Positions 43,339 through 51,631 of a stretch of DNA of 64,000 nt are shown piece by piece (the first letter of the stretch is position 1; each line of letters opens with the position of its first letter). The notes below the pieces were generated by a model, which was not told where the DNA came from, did not search any database, and saw only the letters and a program-made list of their open reading frames with translations. Origin of the DNA: Bosea sp. (in: a-proteobacteria) (GTDB lineage Bacteria; Pseudomonadota; Alphaproteobacteria; Rhizobiales; Beijerinckiaceae); NCBI RefSeq assembly GCF_023953965.1, contig NZ_JAMLIX010000002.1, forward strand, positions 1,086,001-1,150,000, written 5' to 3'. A program made the position numbers and the translations under genes.

Positions 43339-43866
43339 TCATCTGCTGGAAAACACATGCACCTCGCCATGCGCCGTCTCGATGGTGAACAGGTCGCCAC
43401 CGATCTCAGCGTCGCGCGCCATCGCCTGCCAATCGACATAGTAGCGCAGCGCCTCGGGGATCGTGACGCTCTCTGAGGTCAATTCCTCCATATAGTCGGC
43501 GAGGCTGGCGTACTGACCATGATAGCAGTCTTGAAAGGCGGTTTCGGCTTGGTCCATGTCGCCACCGAAATGCCCCAGCAAGCCCGCGCCGAGTGCGCCA
43601 TGCTCTGCGATGAAAGCGGCCATCCGCGCCACGCTGTCGATGCCGGCATATTCGGAGATGCTGACGCCCTCGAAGCCCTCATAGTCGTGAATGGCGTATT
43701 CCTCCGCGTCCTCGACGGGGGAACGGGCAAGCATCGCGGCAATCTCGTCCCTGATCTGGTCCGCGTCCTGATCCGCGTCGATCCAAGTGCCATGCAAATA
43801 GCCGTTATTGTAGGCGGCAAGGCAGGCGACATAGATGCGGGGGGTGCTGTCGGATACGTTGGTCAT
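43339..43866 (-). CDS. ardA: Anti-restriction protein ArdA
   Basis: DNA-mimic protein that inhibits type I restriction-modification enzymes when the element enters a new host. The 175-residue product is highly acidic and starts PRIYVACLAAYNNGYLHGTWIDA, a clear ArdA signature, with EEYAIHDYEGFEG and ISEYAGIDSVARMAAFIAEHG following. It lies next to the OLD/SIR2/HerA operon. A hairpin AAGGTCAG/CTGACCTT (43887-43894 with 43913-43920) stands 20 bases upstream of the start. Confidence 0.95.
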   Translation of the reverse strand: MTNVSDSTPRIYVACLAAYNNGYLHGTWIDADQDADQIRDEIAAMLARSPVEDAEEYAIHDYEGFEGVSISEYAGIDSVARMAAFIAEHGALGAGLLGHFGGDMDQAETAFQDCYHGQYASLADYMEELTSESVTIPEALRYYVDWQAMARDAEIGGDLFTIETAHGEVHVFSSR

Positions 43867-43886
43867 TTCTCTGATCCTCGGGTCGG

Positions 43887-43920
43887 AAGGTCAGCGAAGC
43901 GGAACGCCGCGCCTGACCTT
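43887..43920 (-). promoter_or_regulatory. Inverted repeat upstream of ardA
   Basis: AAGGTCAG (43887-43894) and CTGACCTT (43913-43920) form a perfect 8-base stem or dyad with an 18-base centre, 20 bases upstream of the ardA start. It could be an operator in the ardA promoter or a leader hairpin. The remaining gap to the HerA stop (44059) holds no gene. Confidence 0.4.
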
Positions 43921-44058
43921 CTGGCCGTCGCCGAGACCGGGTGTGCAAACGGAAGGAGGCTTCGCGGGGAACCGGCTGCACGGAGCGCGGCACGCGCGTA
44001 GGAAGCTGGGCGGAAGCCTCTTGAAGTGCGCGGAGGGCAGAGCCCTAAGTCTCAATCC

Positions 44059-46254
44059 TCAGAAAGGAATTTCGTCATCCAGATCGGGAGAAGTGGAATT
44101 GTTCATGGGAACCGCACCCTCGCTAGATGCCGTTGGCGGTTCCGTGCTTTGAGCGTCAACTGCGATAGGGGCTGTCCAGTGCCGGGCGATCCGATGCCAA
44201 TCAACTTCGCGCTTGTTGGCACCTGTCCAAACATCCCAAAAATCAGGGTCGGCGGATTGAGGCTGATGCTCCTTTGCCAACTCGTCGATCTCGACCAGTA
44301 CGGGAATAGGCGTCGCCCATCCCAACAGGATCGCCTGTTTTGATGGCAAGCTGGGCAGATCGCGCAGCAACCCACCCACGTTGTCTGGTACAAGACGCGC
44401 GACAAGGTTTTGGTCGGAATCGTTGACTATACGATGGAGAATGAAGGTGTTGCACTGAGCCAAAACGGTCGGCGAAAGCTCTGATGGTCGCTGCGACGAC
44501 AGCACCAGACCTAAGCCGAATTTGCGTCCCTCGCGGGCAATGCGCTCGAAAATTTCCCGGCAGAGCTGGTTAGGACTGGACGCCGGGCCTTCGTCGTCCT
44601 TACCGCGTCGAATGAAGGTGTGAGCTTCTTCCAGCACGAGGACTGTGGGCAGTGATAGCCCCTCTGCATTGAGCCGCCGATAGCGTTGCAGAGATTCAAA
44701 AATCACCCGGGCCAGCACGGCCACAACGACGTGAACGACCTCGGAGGGGACCAAGGAAAGGTCGACGACAGCTAGCGGGCCATTGCGTGCGCCGTCATCA
44801 CCGATATAACTTTTTAGCCATTCCTCGAAGCTGGTTGGCGGTACCTTTCCAATGACGCTTCCAAGCCGTTGATCCGCGAGCATGCTGCGAATACGAAGGC
44901 CAAGCGTGCTAATAAACGCCGCGAAATTTCCGCCTTGCTCGGCAGCCAGATGATCCAGATGTTCGGCAAGCAGTGTGACATCGAATGGAACTGGAGCGTC
45001 TTCACTGATTGCGGCGGCCGCGCCGACAATATCCGGTAGGGCATCTGTAACAACAGCGATGGCGTCACGGGCCGATTCAAGATCGCCGACCAAGAAGTCG
45101 TTAAAATAGGTCAATCCCGACCGCCGGGAGTCAACAATTTCAGTGATTGTGGCAGAAAGCGTTTGCAATAGCGTCGTCGCTGGGTCATCGACCGATGCTG
45201 CAAAATGAGCGGAATCCTCGGCGATGCCGCCCAGCAAGCGCGCGCAATCAAACCGGGGGCCGACCGCTCCGGCGAAGGCGGTGCTTCCCATATTGAGCAT
45301 GGCGGTAATGCGACCACTTGAAACAAGCAGATGCCGCTTGATGGTGGCTTCTCGCGGTACATCTTCATGATGGCCGCTCTTCAGTTCTCGTATCCCGCGC
45401 AACAGAAGCGGACGTTGCGCACCCGGCTGGGCATGGGCAACGGCAGTCCATTCATGGCCGCTCCAAAGCCATGCCGGAACATCCAGCTCTCTTTCAGTTC
45501 CAACGACTGGTGGGACTCGGAACAGACGGAGTTGATCTCCTCGATCCGCAAAGGCTTTGGCATATTCGCCATTGGGATCTAGAACGATGAAGCGCGCGTT
45601 CGGATGGCCTTTTCGGCCCGCGTCACTCATCGCTTTTGCTCCTGCGTCGAGCGACCAGCGGATCAGTCCGGCAACCGTACAGGACTTGCCACTGCCCGTA
45701 TTGCCGAGCACGGCGAGATGTCTGCCGAATAGCTTGTCGGGATCGACCTTGATCTCGGCGCTCGATGCAAGGGCCGAAGTCCCGATACGGACACGCCGAT
45801 CCGACTCCTTCGCACCAACGATAGCCTCGACCTGTTCAGGTGTCGGCATGAGTACCTGATCGCCCACTGACGGAAACGCGGCTACGCCGCGCGACAGTTC
45901 ATACACTGTCTGCTTCGATGCTCGGTCCCGCCGAGACGTGAGTGTGCCGACAGGCGAGACGCACATCTTTCGCAGTGGAAACGGAAGGTCGATCAGACCG
46001 AAATCTTTCAAGCCCGACCGTTTGGGATAGGGCGACCGCTCTATCCCGATCCATGATATGTAGGCGACCGTCGCGCCGGCCTCGTTAGGAATAAGGACAT
46101 AGCCATTGAGGCGAGGAAATGCGGCAGGTGTTCCTGTGTTCAGCGCCGTTGCCTGCGGTGCATCCAATTCGAGCAGGATGCGGATTTCATCAGGCGAAAC
46201 AGACTCAACCGCGCCGATAACCAAGCCAGCAATGGACTCTATGGGCGTGGTCAT
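44059..46254 (-). CDS. HerA-like ATPase/translocase of a SIR2-HerA defence system
   Basis: A 731-residue FtsK/HerA-superfamily ATPase. An N-terminal beta-barrel (HAS-barrel-like, about 1-110) precedes the motor with LAVLGNTGSGKSCTV (Walker A, 184-191), FIVLDPNGEYAKAF, LPTVLVLEEAHTFI (Walker B) and LSSQRPSELSPTVLAQCNTFILHR with an Arg-finger region. SIR2-HerA pairs are known to protect against phages, the HerA hexamer forming a complex with SIR2. Its ATG overlaps the SIR2 stop as ATGA. The tail after about residue 690 is disordered (Ser/Thr/Pro) and acidic. Confidence 0.9.
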   Translation of the reverse strand: MTTPIESIAGLVIGAVESVSPDEIRILLELDAPQATALNTGTPAAFPRLNGYVLIPNEAGATVAYISWIGIERSPYPKRSGLKDFGLIDLPFPLRKMCVSPVGTLTSRRDRASKQTVYELSRGVAAFPSVGDQVLMPTPEQVEAIVGAKESDRRVRIGTSALASSAEIKVDPDKLFGRHLAVLGNTGSGKSCTVAGLIRWSLDAGAKAMSDAGRKGHPNARFIVLDPNGEYAKAFADRGDQLRLFRVPPVVGTERELDVPAWLWSGHEWTAVAHAQPGAQRPLLLRGIRELKSGHHEDVPREATIKRHLLVSSGRITAMLNMGSTAFAGAVGPRFDCARLLGGIAEDSAHFAASVDDPATTLLQTLSATITEIVDSRRSGLTYFNDFLVGDLESARDAIAVVTDALPDIVGAAAAISEDAPVPFDVTLLAEHLDHLAAEQGGNFAAFISTLGLRIRSMLADQRLGSVIGKVPPTSFEEWLKSYIGDDGARNGPLAVVDLSLVPSEVVHVVVAVLARVIFESLQRYRRLNAEGLSLPTVLVLEEAHTFIRRGKDDEGPASSPNQLCREIFERIAREGRKFGLGLVLSSQRPSELSPTVLAQCNTFILHRIVNDSDQNLVARLVPDNVGGLLRDLPSLPSKQAILLGWATPIPVLVEIDELAKEHQPQSADPDFWDVWTGANKREVDWHRIARHWTAPIAVDAQSTEPPTASSEGAVPMNNSTSPDLDDEIPF

Positions 46255-47576
46255 GCTGTTGTTCCGCCGCCTAACAATTCGCCGAACTCATCGGTAGTCG
46301 CAGCAGCAGCGTCTGGTGCGGACGGATGCTCTGGCGGGCGGTGCTTCAATAGTTCGGTCATGCGCCCGGTGATGTAATCAAGCGTTGGTTTCGGGAGGTA
46401 GTTTTCGATCAACGTTGTGAGGTCACCGAAATGGGGACCGATTAACAGCGATACCTGCGCCTCGCGAGTCCGTGAAAGAAAGCCTTTCAAGCGGTCATCC
46501 GCCGAGTAAGCGAGCACCACGAGATGGGTTGATGGGATCGTCAGCATGTCGAGCAACACGCGGTTGATGTGATCGTCCCCGAAGCCATAGCCGTAAGTGA
46601 CGACAACCGCATTGGGCCTGCACGTTGCGGCGGCAAAATCACGAAACAGCTCTGCGTACGGATACTGTGTCGTTTCGACATCCTTCGCCGGGTTCGGATA
46701 GATCATCACCGTATCGACCGGCTTTTTGGGCAGATCGGTGTGATCGGTGGGGGCACCGAAGGGTATTCCCTTCCGCAAAATCTTCCGATCTGTCGTGCTG
46801 AATAGCCAGTCGAGAGAACCATGAAGTTTGGTCAGGCGGATGACGCCTTCCATGAAGCGTGGTTCCCCGCGAATGCCCGGCGGGTTGTAATGCACATCAA
46901 CCTCGACGCGGGTTGACCGGAAAACAGGCGTGAGCGCTCCAACAAAACGGTCGATAATACGAAGCCCGGCGAGGTCGCAACCGTGCTCAATCAACCTGTC
47001 GTAGTTCGTAGTGAAGACATGCAGCCTCTCGCGCGAAGCCGCGCGACTGGCGAAGCTGAGTAGGAACGACTGAACTGCCCCTTCTGCAATGACTCGCTTT
47101 GCCGGATCGCCGCTGATCAGACCGGCTTCAGTTTTGAGAAGTGATTCAAGGAAACCACGGAGCTGTACATCCATCGCGGATTTAAGGGTGGCGGCTTTAG
47201 CCATATCAATGATCTTCAACCCCTCATAAACCGAAAGGGCTGCCCGGAACTGATCCTCGATATTGGCCGCACCACGCCCCATGCGTGCCGCCTCGTTCGC
47301 AGCGAAGTCGTCGATCTGCTTGTCGAACTCGCTCCCGAACACAACCTTGCCCATGCCTGTAGCATTGGCTCCGGCCATATATCCCACGGCGGTCGTGAAG
47401 CCGCTACCTATCAAAAGATTCAAGTGTTCGGCTTGAAAAACAGCGGATAGCCAAGGCTCGATCCGCTTTCGCGCTGACGCGATGAATTTATCTAGCGTAT
47501 CGTCATCCGCAGGTAGATCGCTCCATGACTCGGAATGGCTCCCAACGCGATACGCATGCTTATCATCAAGATTCAT
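46251..47576 (-). CDS. SIR2-family NAD-binding protein of defence operon
   Basis: A 441-residue protein with sirtuin-like motifs: LNLLIGSGFTTAVG (GSG at 57-59), FTTNYDRLIEHGCD and VIRLTKLHGSLDWLF. Defence SIR2 proteins deplete NAD+ on phage infection; with an adjacent HerA gene this is the SIR2-HerA type. The segment after about residue 290 (VVTYGYGFGDDHINRVL) also matches these proteins. ATG at 47576 is preferred because GGGGGA lies 4 bases upstream; another ATG is 15 bases earlier. It follows the OLD-like gene by 38 bases and overlaps HerA. Confidence 0.9.
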   Translation of the reverse strand: MNLDDKHAYRVGSHSESWSDLPADDDTLDKFIASARKRIEPWLSAVFQAEHLNLLIGSGFTTAVGYMAGANATGMGKVVFGSEFDKQIDDFAANEAARMGRGAANIEDQFRAALSVYEGLKIIDMAKAATLKSAMDVQLRGFLESLLKTEAGLISGDPAKRVIAEGAVQSFLLSFASRAASRERLHVFTTNYDRLIEHGCDLAGLRIIDRFVGALTPVFRSTRVEVDVHYNPPGIRGEPRFMEGVIRLTKLHGSLDWLFSTTDRKILRKGIPFGAPTDHTDLPKKPVDTVMIYPNPAKDVETTQYPYAELFRDFAAATCRPNAVVVTYGYGFGDDHINRVLLDMLTIPSTHLVVLAYSADDRLKGFLSRTREAQVSLLIGPHFGDLTTLIENYLPKPTLDYITGRMTELLKHRPPEHPSAPDAAAATTDEFGELLGGGTTA

Positions 47577-47614
47577 ATTTCCCCCGAACACACCCTACAC
47601 GCCCTGAGGCTCGA

Positions 47615-49621
47615 TCACCCTGAAAGGTGTTTTTCAAGAGCAGCATTAGTTGCCTTGAATAGGCGCTCGAACCGGCCTTCACTTGCGGCGGGCAAAACCG
47701 ACGACGGGTCGCTGGCCATTTTTTGTAGGAACAGCCGCGTTGGCCGTGTTTTGTGAAACGCAATAGTAAGTGCATCAAACGCCGCCTCGAAGCGGCGGGC
47801 TATGCGAGGAATGCGGGCATTCAATTCCAACGTTTTGCCCTTCAGTTCCTTGGCGTAGGCTTCGTGCACAAGTGCTTCGTAAACAGCCGAGTCCAGTATA
47901 TCTTCAATGTCGGCTTCAGTGGGGGGAGCTTCGAATGCTTCGCTTACGAAAACGATGTTATCCGACCGGATAAGCTTGCCTTTCACCAAATCGTCGCGCG
48001 TTGCCTTGGCGTCCTTTTCGTCATCGAATAGGACAAGCACGTTCAGTTGTTCAGACGTTAGCAGCGCTACCATGTAGTGAACTTTTTGCGCGCCGCCGGC
48101 TGGCGTTATGGTCAACCGGTCATCGAGGCCAACTTTTCCTTGCTCATTCAGATATGCCGAAACCGCCGAAAGAATCCAAAAGTCGGTGACGCCTTCAACA
48201 ACCAGGTTGTTCGGCCCGATAAACAGGCTTTGGGCAAGGTCGTATCCAAGCGCGGCTTGCAACGGAAACAGGGTGCGGGCGTCACCGTTCGGGTCGTTGG
48301 AAACGGTCGTGCCTTCTTCTTCGGCAATATTGACCGTTCGTACCCAATCCAATTGGTGCGTTGGGACCATGAACGGTGAGTGTGTCGTATAGACGATTTG
48401 GTTGGTGAAATCGTCTTCGAGGTGTCGAAGCAAATCACCTTGCGACCGCGCGTGGAGATAGAGACCCGGTTCGTCCAACAGCAAAATCGCGCCATCGGCT
48501 TCGCCGTCTTCGGTATCTGCCGCGAACACGACATAGAACGCGAAAAACCATTGGAAGCCACGGCTTCTTTCATCAAGGTTCACTTCAACGTCATACGTAC
48601 TGTTAGGATCGGAAATCAGCGTGTCGAAATGGTGTGCGTCGAGGTTGAAGCGTACCTTCAGTTCGCGGTCCTTCCACCGCTTGCGAATGGCGGTCGTGAC
48701 GACGGCACCAGCACGGTTGGCTAATTGCCCACGTGTTTCTTGGTCATCGCTTTGCGACAGTTCGTTGAGCTTTTCAGGGCTAAGCCCGGCAACCTTACAA
48801 AGCTTTTCAAAATTTACGTCGGCGGCTGTCTGCTGCCCTTCATTTTTACGCTTGAGGAAGCGAGCAATATCTTGATGACCTCGTATTTCGGGGTAGTCTT
48901 CAAGATACATGAACTTTGGCAAGCGTTCGATAATCCAACCGCGCGCCTTCGAGTGTGCTTCTTCGCTTCCCGGGATGGCTTCGGCCATCTCTTCCAAGGA
49001 CACAATTTTTTGGTCTTGGGCGTCTGTAAGTTCGATGTCCGCTGCTGCAAGCGCCTGCCGAAGCGCGGCAAGCGCCGAGGTCGCCGTTGCAGCCCATTTC
49101 GCGGCAGTCACTCCGGCACCGATGGCAACCACGAATGCGTCTGAAGCCCGCTCCAACTCGGCCTTTGCTTCGCCCGTCAACTTCGAGGCTTTTGCCTTGA
49201 CCGCCGCGTCAATCTTACGCGCTTCGGCTTTAATCGCAGCGAGGTCGAAAGGGGTTTCCGGGGCGTCGATGCCAACATACCGCTTGTCGCCATATCGACG
49301 GCCAACAGTGACCTCAGACACACCTTCAGCGGCCGGCCAAATCTCAGCTAGGCGTCGCTGTTCGTACTCGCTCAATTGCCATGTGGAGTCTACAACCGGG
49401 GTGTGGTCGTTACATTCTGAAAGCTTCCGATGTCTCGGAAAATCCTTGATGGGATTGAGCGCCTTGAAGCCGTCTGCTGGGTTTAGACTATGAAGCGCCC
49501 GCAAGACGTTCGACTTGCCGCTCTCGTTTCGACCTAGTAACGCCGTGATACGAGAAACATCAACTTCACCGCTATCGTTGATGGATCGAAAATTCCTTAC
49601 GCGAAAAGACTTGAGCTGCAT
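47615..49621 (-). CDS. OLD-family ATPase/TOPRIM nuclease
   Basis: A 668-residue overcoming-lysogenisation-defect type protein. The ABC-like ATPase has MQLKSFRVRNFRSI and LLGRNESGKSNVLRAL (Walker A, about 30-37), a helical insert, and GAILLLDEPGLYLHARSQG (signature/Walker B), IVYTTHSPFM (switch His). The C-terminal TOPRIM domain has NNLVVEGVTDFWIL and LNVLVLFDDEKDA, the acidic metal site. Class 1 OLD proteins nick or degrade DNA and act in phage defence. It is the first gene of the operon with SIR2 and HerA. Its ribosome site is a run of ten G. GC is lower than in the host. Confidence 0.88.
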   Translation of the reverse strand: MQLKSFRVRNFRSINDSGEVDVSRITALLGRNESGKSNVLRALHSLNPADGFKALNPIKDFPRHRKLSECNDHTPVVDSTWQLSEYEQRRLAEIWPAAEGVSEVTVGRRYGDKRYVGIDAPETPFDLAAIKAEARKIDAAVKAKASKLTGEAKAELERASDAFVVAIGAGVTAAKWAATATSALAALRQALAAADIELTDAQDQKIVSLEEMAEAIPGSEEAHSKARGWIIERLPKFMYLEDYPEIRGHQDIARFLKRKNEGQQTAADVNFEKLCKVAGLSPEKLNELSQSDDQETRGQLANRAGAVVTTAIRKRWKDRELKVRFNLDAHHFDTLISDPNSTYDVEVNLDERSRGFQWFFAFYVVFAADTEDGEADGAILLLDEPGLYLHARSQGDLLRHLEDDFTNQIVYTTHSPFMVPTHQLDWVRTVNIAEEEGTTVSNDPNGDARTLFPLQAALGYDLAQSLFIGPNNLVVEGVTDFWILSAVSAYLNEQGKVGLDDRLTITPAGGAQKVHYMVALLTSEQLNVLVLFDDEKDAKATRDDLVKGKLIRSDNIVFVSEAFEAPPTEADIEDILDSAVYEALVHEAYAKELKGKTLELNARIPRIARRFEAAFDALTIAFHKTRPTRLFLQKMASDPSSVLPAASEGRFERLFKATNAALEKHLSG

Positions 49622-49637
49622 TCGACACCCCCCCCCC
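49622..49637 (-). promoter_or_regulatory. Poly-G ribosome-binding site of OLD gene
   Basis: On the minus strand the start ATG (49621) is preceded by TGTCGA and then a run of ten G (49628-49637) after AA. This is the only Shine-Dalgarno-like sequence at suitable distance (6 bases). Homopolymer tracts of this length change length by slippage, so the spacing or strength of the site may vary. Confidence 0.6.
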
Positions 49638-49663
49638 TTGAAGCACGAGGATAGGCGGTTCAT

Positions 49664-50202
49664 GAGCCTCTCTCAATACAGTATGTGTCATCAAGACCAG
49701 CAACGAAGCTGCTGGAGCATGACCGCATCCCTCGGACTGGCTGTGGCATAGCGTCCGTGCACTAAAGGGCGTTGGGGCGTTCCTCAATTATCAGCTAAAA
49801 GCCACAAGTGATCCTCAAGTACAGTGACCGAAAGTGAAACGGGGGGAGCAAGGGGCGCGGAACACAATCAACCAAAGCCTCACGGGTCATTTGGGAGGGC
49901 TATAGCGTAGGTGTAGTTCTCTGTTTCTTCGGCTTCGGCCCGCCATTATTGGTAGTTAAATACCGACGGGAATTGGTCAGATCCCGCAAATCGTTCATCG
50001 CCGCCGCTTTCGAAGTCCCGCACCGTGCTGGCGCCGTTGCGCCACAGCTTGATTGGAGCCCAGCTACCGGGTCGTCAACCTCACTCCTCAACGGCTGAAA
50101 GAGAACGAGAAGGACCGCGACGGGTGGAGCCCGGCCCGAGCCGCAACGCCGTCGACCCGTTGCCGGCGCCGGCAGACAGGCCCGGATTTGCGAGCCCGGA
50201 GA
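49664..50202. other. Gap containing the presumed right end of the element
   Basis: About 540 bases between the OLD gene and the amino-acid permease. The first 250 bases are low in GC and must hold the OLD operon promoter. GC rises after about 50000. A TGCCGGCGCCGGCA palindrome at 50161-50174 may end the permease operon. I searched by eye for the tRNA-Ser 3' end and found no convincing copy. Confidence 0.4.
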
Positions 50203-50913
50203 CTACCGCGGCTGCGCGATGCCGAGCGGGTCGCGGTCGAAGGGCTTGGCCTGGGGCGGCCGCATGTCCGCGCGCGCGAGCCGGCCCTCGAGCCGGCGGC
50301 TGAGATAGGAGAGCGGCCAACACAGCGCGAAGTAGATCGCGCAGACGATCGAGAAGACGAGGAGGGGGCGGAAGGTCGTGTTGTTCACCAGTTGGGCGGC
50401 GCGGGTCAGCTCGACGAAGCCGAGGATCGAGGTCACCGAGGTGCTCTTGATGACCTGCACGAGGAAGCCGACGGTCGGCGGCGTCGCGAGGCGCAAGGCC
50501 TGCGGGATGATGACCAGGCCGACCTGATGCGGATATCGAAGCCCGAGCGCGCGCGCCGCATCCCATTGCCCGCGCGGCACCGCCTCGATGCAGCCGCGCC
50601 AGATCTCGCCGAGGAAGGCGCTGCTGTAGAGCGTCAGCCCGATCGCCGCTGCGTGCCAGGCGCTGACCGGCAGGCCGACGATGTTGGCGCCGAAGAAGAG
50701 CATGAAAAGCTGCATCAGCAGCGGCGTGCCCTGGAACAGCTCGACATAGGCACCCGCCAGCAGCCGCGGCACGCGGCCGGCCGCGGAGCGCATCAGCGCG
50801 ATCACGAGGCCTATGATCGTGCCGCCGACGAAGGCGACGAGCGACAGCACGATGGTCCACTGCGCGGCGCGCAGCAGGATCATGACGTCGCCGGCCGAGA
50901 AATCGCGGATCAT
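50203..50913 (-). CDS. Polar amino-acid-type ABC transporter permease 2
   Basis: Inner-membrane permease (236 residues) of the HAAT/PAAT family. It has the family EAA loop in FLGEIWRGCIEAVPRGQWDAARALGLR and five or so membrane helices, including WTIVLSLVAFVGGTIIGLVIALM. The N-terminal half of the loop PRGQ...GLR contacts the ATPase. It overlaps permease 1 by ATGA. Substrate is unknown; the binding protein is encoded at 54214 on the other strand. No ATPase gene of this family is in the window. Confidence 0.9.
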   Translation of the reverse strand: MIRDFSAGDVMILLRAAQWTIVLSLVAFVGGTIIGLVIALMRSAAGRVPRLLAGAYVELFQGTPLLMQLFMLFFGANIVGLPVSAWHAAAIGLTLYSSAFLGEIWRGCIEAVPRGQWDAARALGLRYPHQVGLVIIPQALRLATPPTVGFLVQVIKSTSVTSILGFVELTRAAQLVNNTTFRPLLVFSIVCAIYFALCWPLSYLSRRLEGRLARADMRPPQAKPFDRDPLGIAQPR

Positions 50914-51572
50914 CCGGCCCGTACCCATCTCGCATAGACGATGCGGAAGACCTGCCGAAACCCGAGCGACAGCGCGAGATAGATGGCGGTCACGACGAAA
51001 TAGACCTCGAAGGCGCGGAAGGTGCGCGACTGGATGGAGTTCGCGGTCGCCGTGAGCTCCTCCACCGCGATGACCGAGACGACGCTCGTGCCGAGCATCA
51101 GCAGGATGAACTGGCTGCACAGCGCCGGGTAGACGGCGATCAGCGCCTGTCGGAGCACGACGAGGCGCACGATCTGCGTCTTGCGCAGTCCGAGCGCGAG
51201 GCCGGCTTCGATCTGGCCACGCGGAACCGCCTCGATACCCGCGCGGATGATCTCGGATGCATAGGCGCCGATATTCATCGTCAGGGCGAAGGCCGCGGCG
51301 GCATCCGGGCTGAGGCGCAGGCCGAGCGACGGCAATCCCAGGAAGACCAGGAAAAGCTGCACGAGGAAGGGCGTGTTGCGGATCGCCTCGACATAGCCGA
51401 ACAGCCCCGCCTTCAGCCAGCGCGGGCCATAGGCGCTGCCGACCGCGCAGGCCGTGCCGAGCGCGAGCCCGCACACCATCGCGATCAGCGAAAGCCGCAG
51501 CGTGAGCAGCAGCCCGCCGAGCAGCAGCGGCCATTCGCGCCAGAGCGTCGAGAACTGGAAGACGTAGTCCAC
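50910..51572 (-). CDS. Polar amino-acid-type ABC transporter permease 1
   Basis: Inner-membrane permease (220 residues) with EIIRAGIEAVPRGQIEAGLALGLRKTQ as the EAA loop and several hydrophobic helices (LLLGGLLLTLRLSLIAMVCGLALG at about 16-40). It pairs with permease 2 as a heterodimer. It is divergent from the SDR gene across a 59-base promoter with a LacI-type operator, so importer and enzymes are likely induced together. Confidence 0.9.
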   Translation of the reverse strand: MDYVFQFSTLWREWPLLLGGLLLTLRLSLIAMVCGLALGTACAVGSAYGPRWLKAGLFGYVEAIRNTPFLVQLFLVFLGLPSLGLRLSPDAAAAFALTMNIGAYASEIIRAGIEAVPRGQIEAGLALGLRKTQIVRLVVLRQALIAVYPALCSQFILLMLGTSVVSVIAVEELTATANSIQSRTFRAFEVYFVVTAIYLALSLGFRQVFRIVYARWVRAG

Positions 51573-51581
51573 GGCCCCCCC

Positions 51582-51609
51582 TTGACAGCATCAATGTTAC
51601 CGATAACAT
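51582..51609 (+). promoter_or_regulatory. Divergent promoter with LacI/GntR-type operator
   Basis: TTGACA (51582-51587) is spaced 16 bases from TAACAT (51604-51609), a good sigma70-like promoter to the SDR gene. It overlaps ATGTTACCGATAACAT (51594-51609), an almost perfect dyad like the operators of gluconate-type LacI-family repressors. The LacI-type gene at 56237 is the likely ligand-responsive repressor; both directions may be controlled. Confidence 0.75.
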
Positions 51610-51631
51610 CGGGTCCGTCAACAACGGGGCC

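Larger units (their letters stand above)
25981..50100. mobile_element. Integrative (and formerly conjugative) element in tRNA-Ser; right end estimated
   Basis: From the 3' end of tRNA-Ser rightwards the window carries an integrase, toxin-antitoxin genes, RepA, relaxase, TraF, DUF736, DUF2840, TrbG/TrbI remnants, ArdA and DUF2285 regulators, the set found in alphaproteobacterial RlxS/Trb-type ICEs. Cargo includes a PhyH dioxygenase, a TetR regulator, a truncated rlmN-like gene and an OLD/SIR2/HerA defence operon. Most type IV secretion genes are missing, so it is probably not self-transmissible. The left end is firm. The right end is set near 50.1 kb because gene content and GC change there; I found no repeat of the tRNA 3' end, so it could lie further right or beyond the window. 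Confidence 0.7.

Noticed and set aside
49900..50100. Search for attR as a copy of the tRNA-Ser 3' end
   Set aside because: No stretch resembling GGGTTCGAATCCCACC or CCTTCCGCCA found near the presumed right end; serine recombinase cores can be only a few bases, so absence is not informative.
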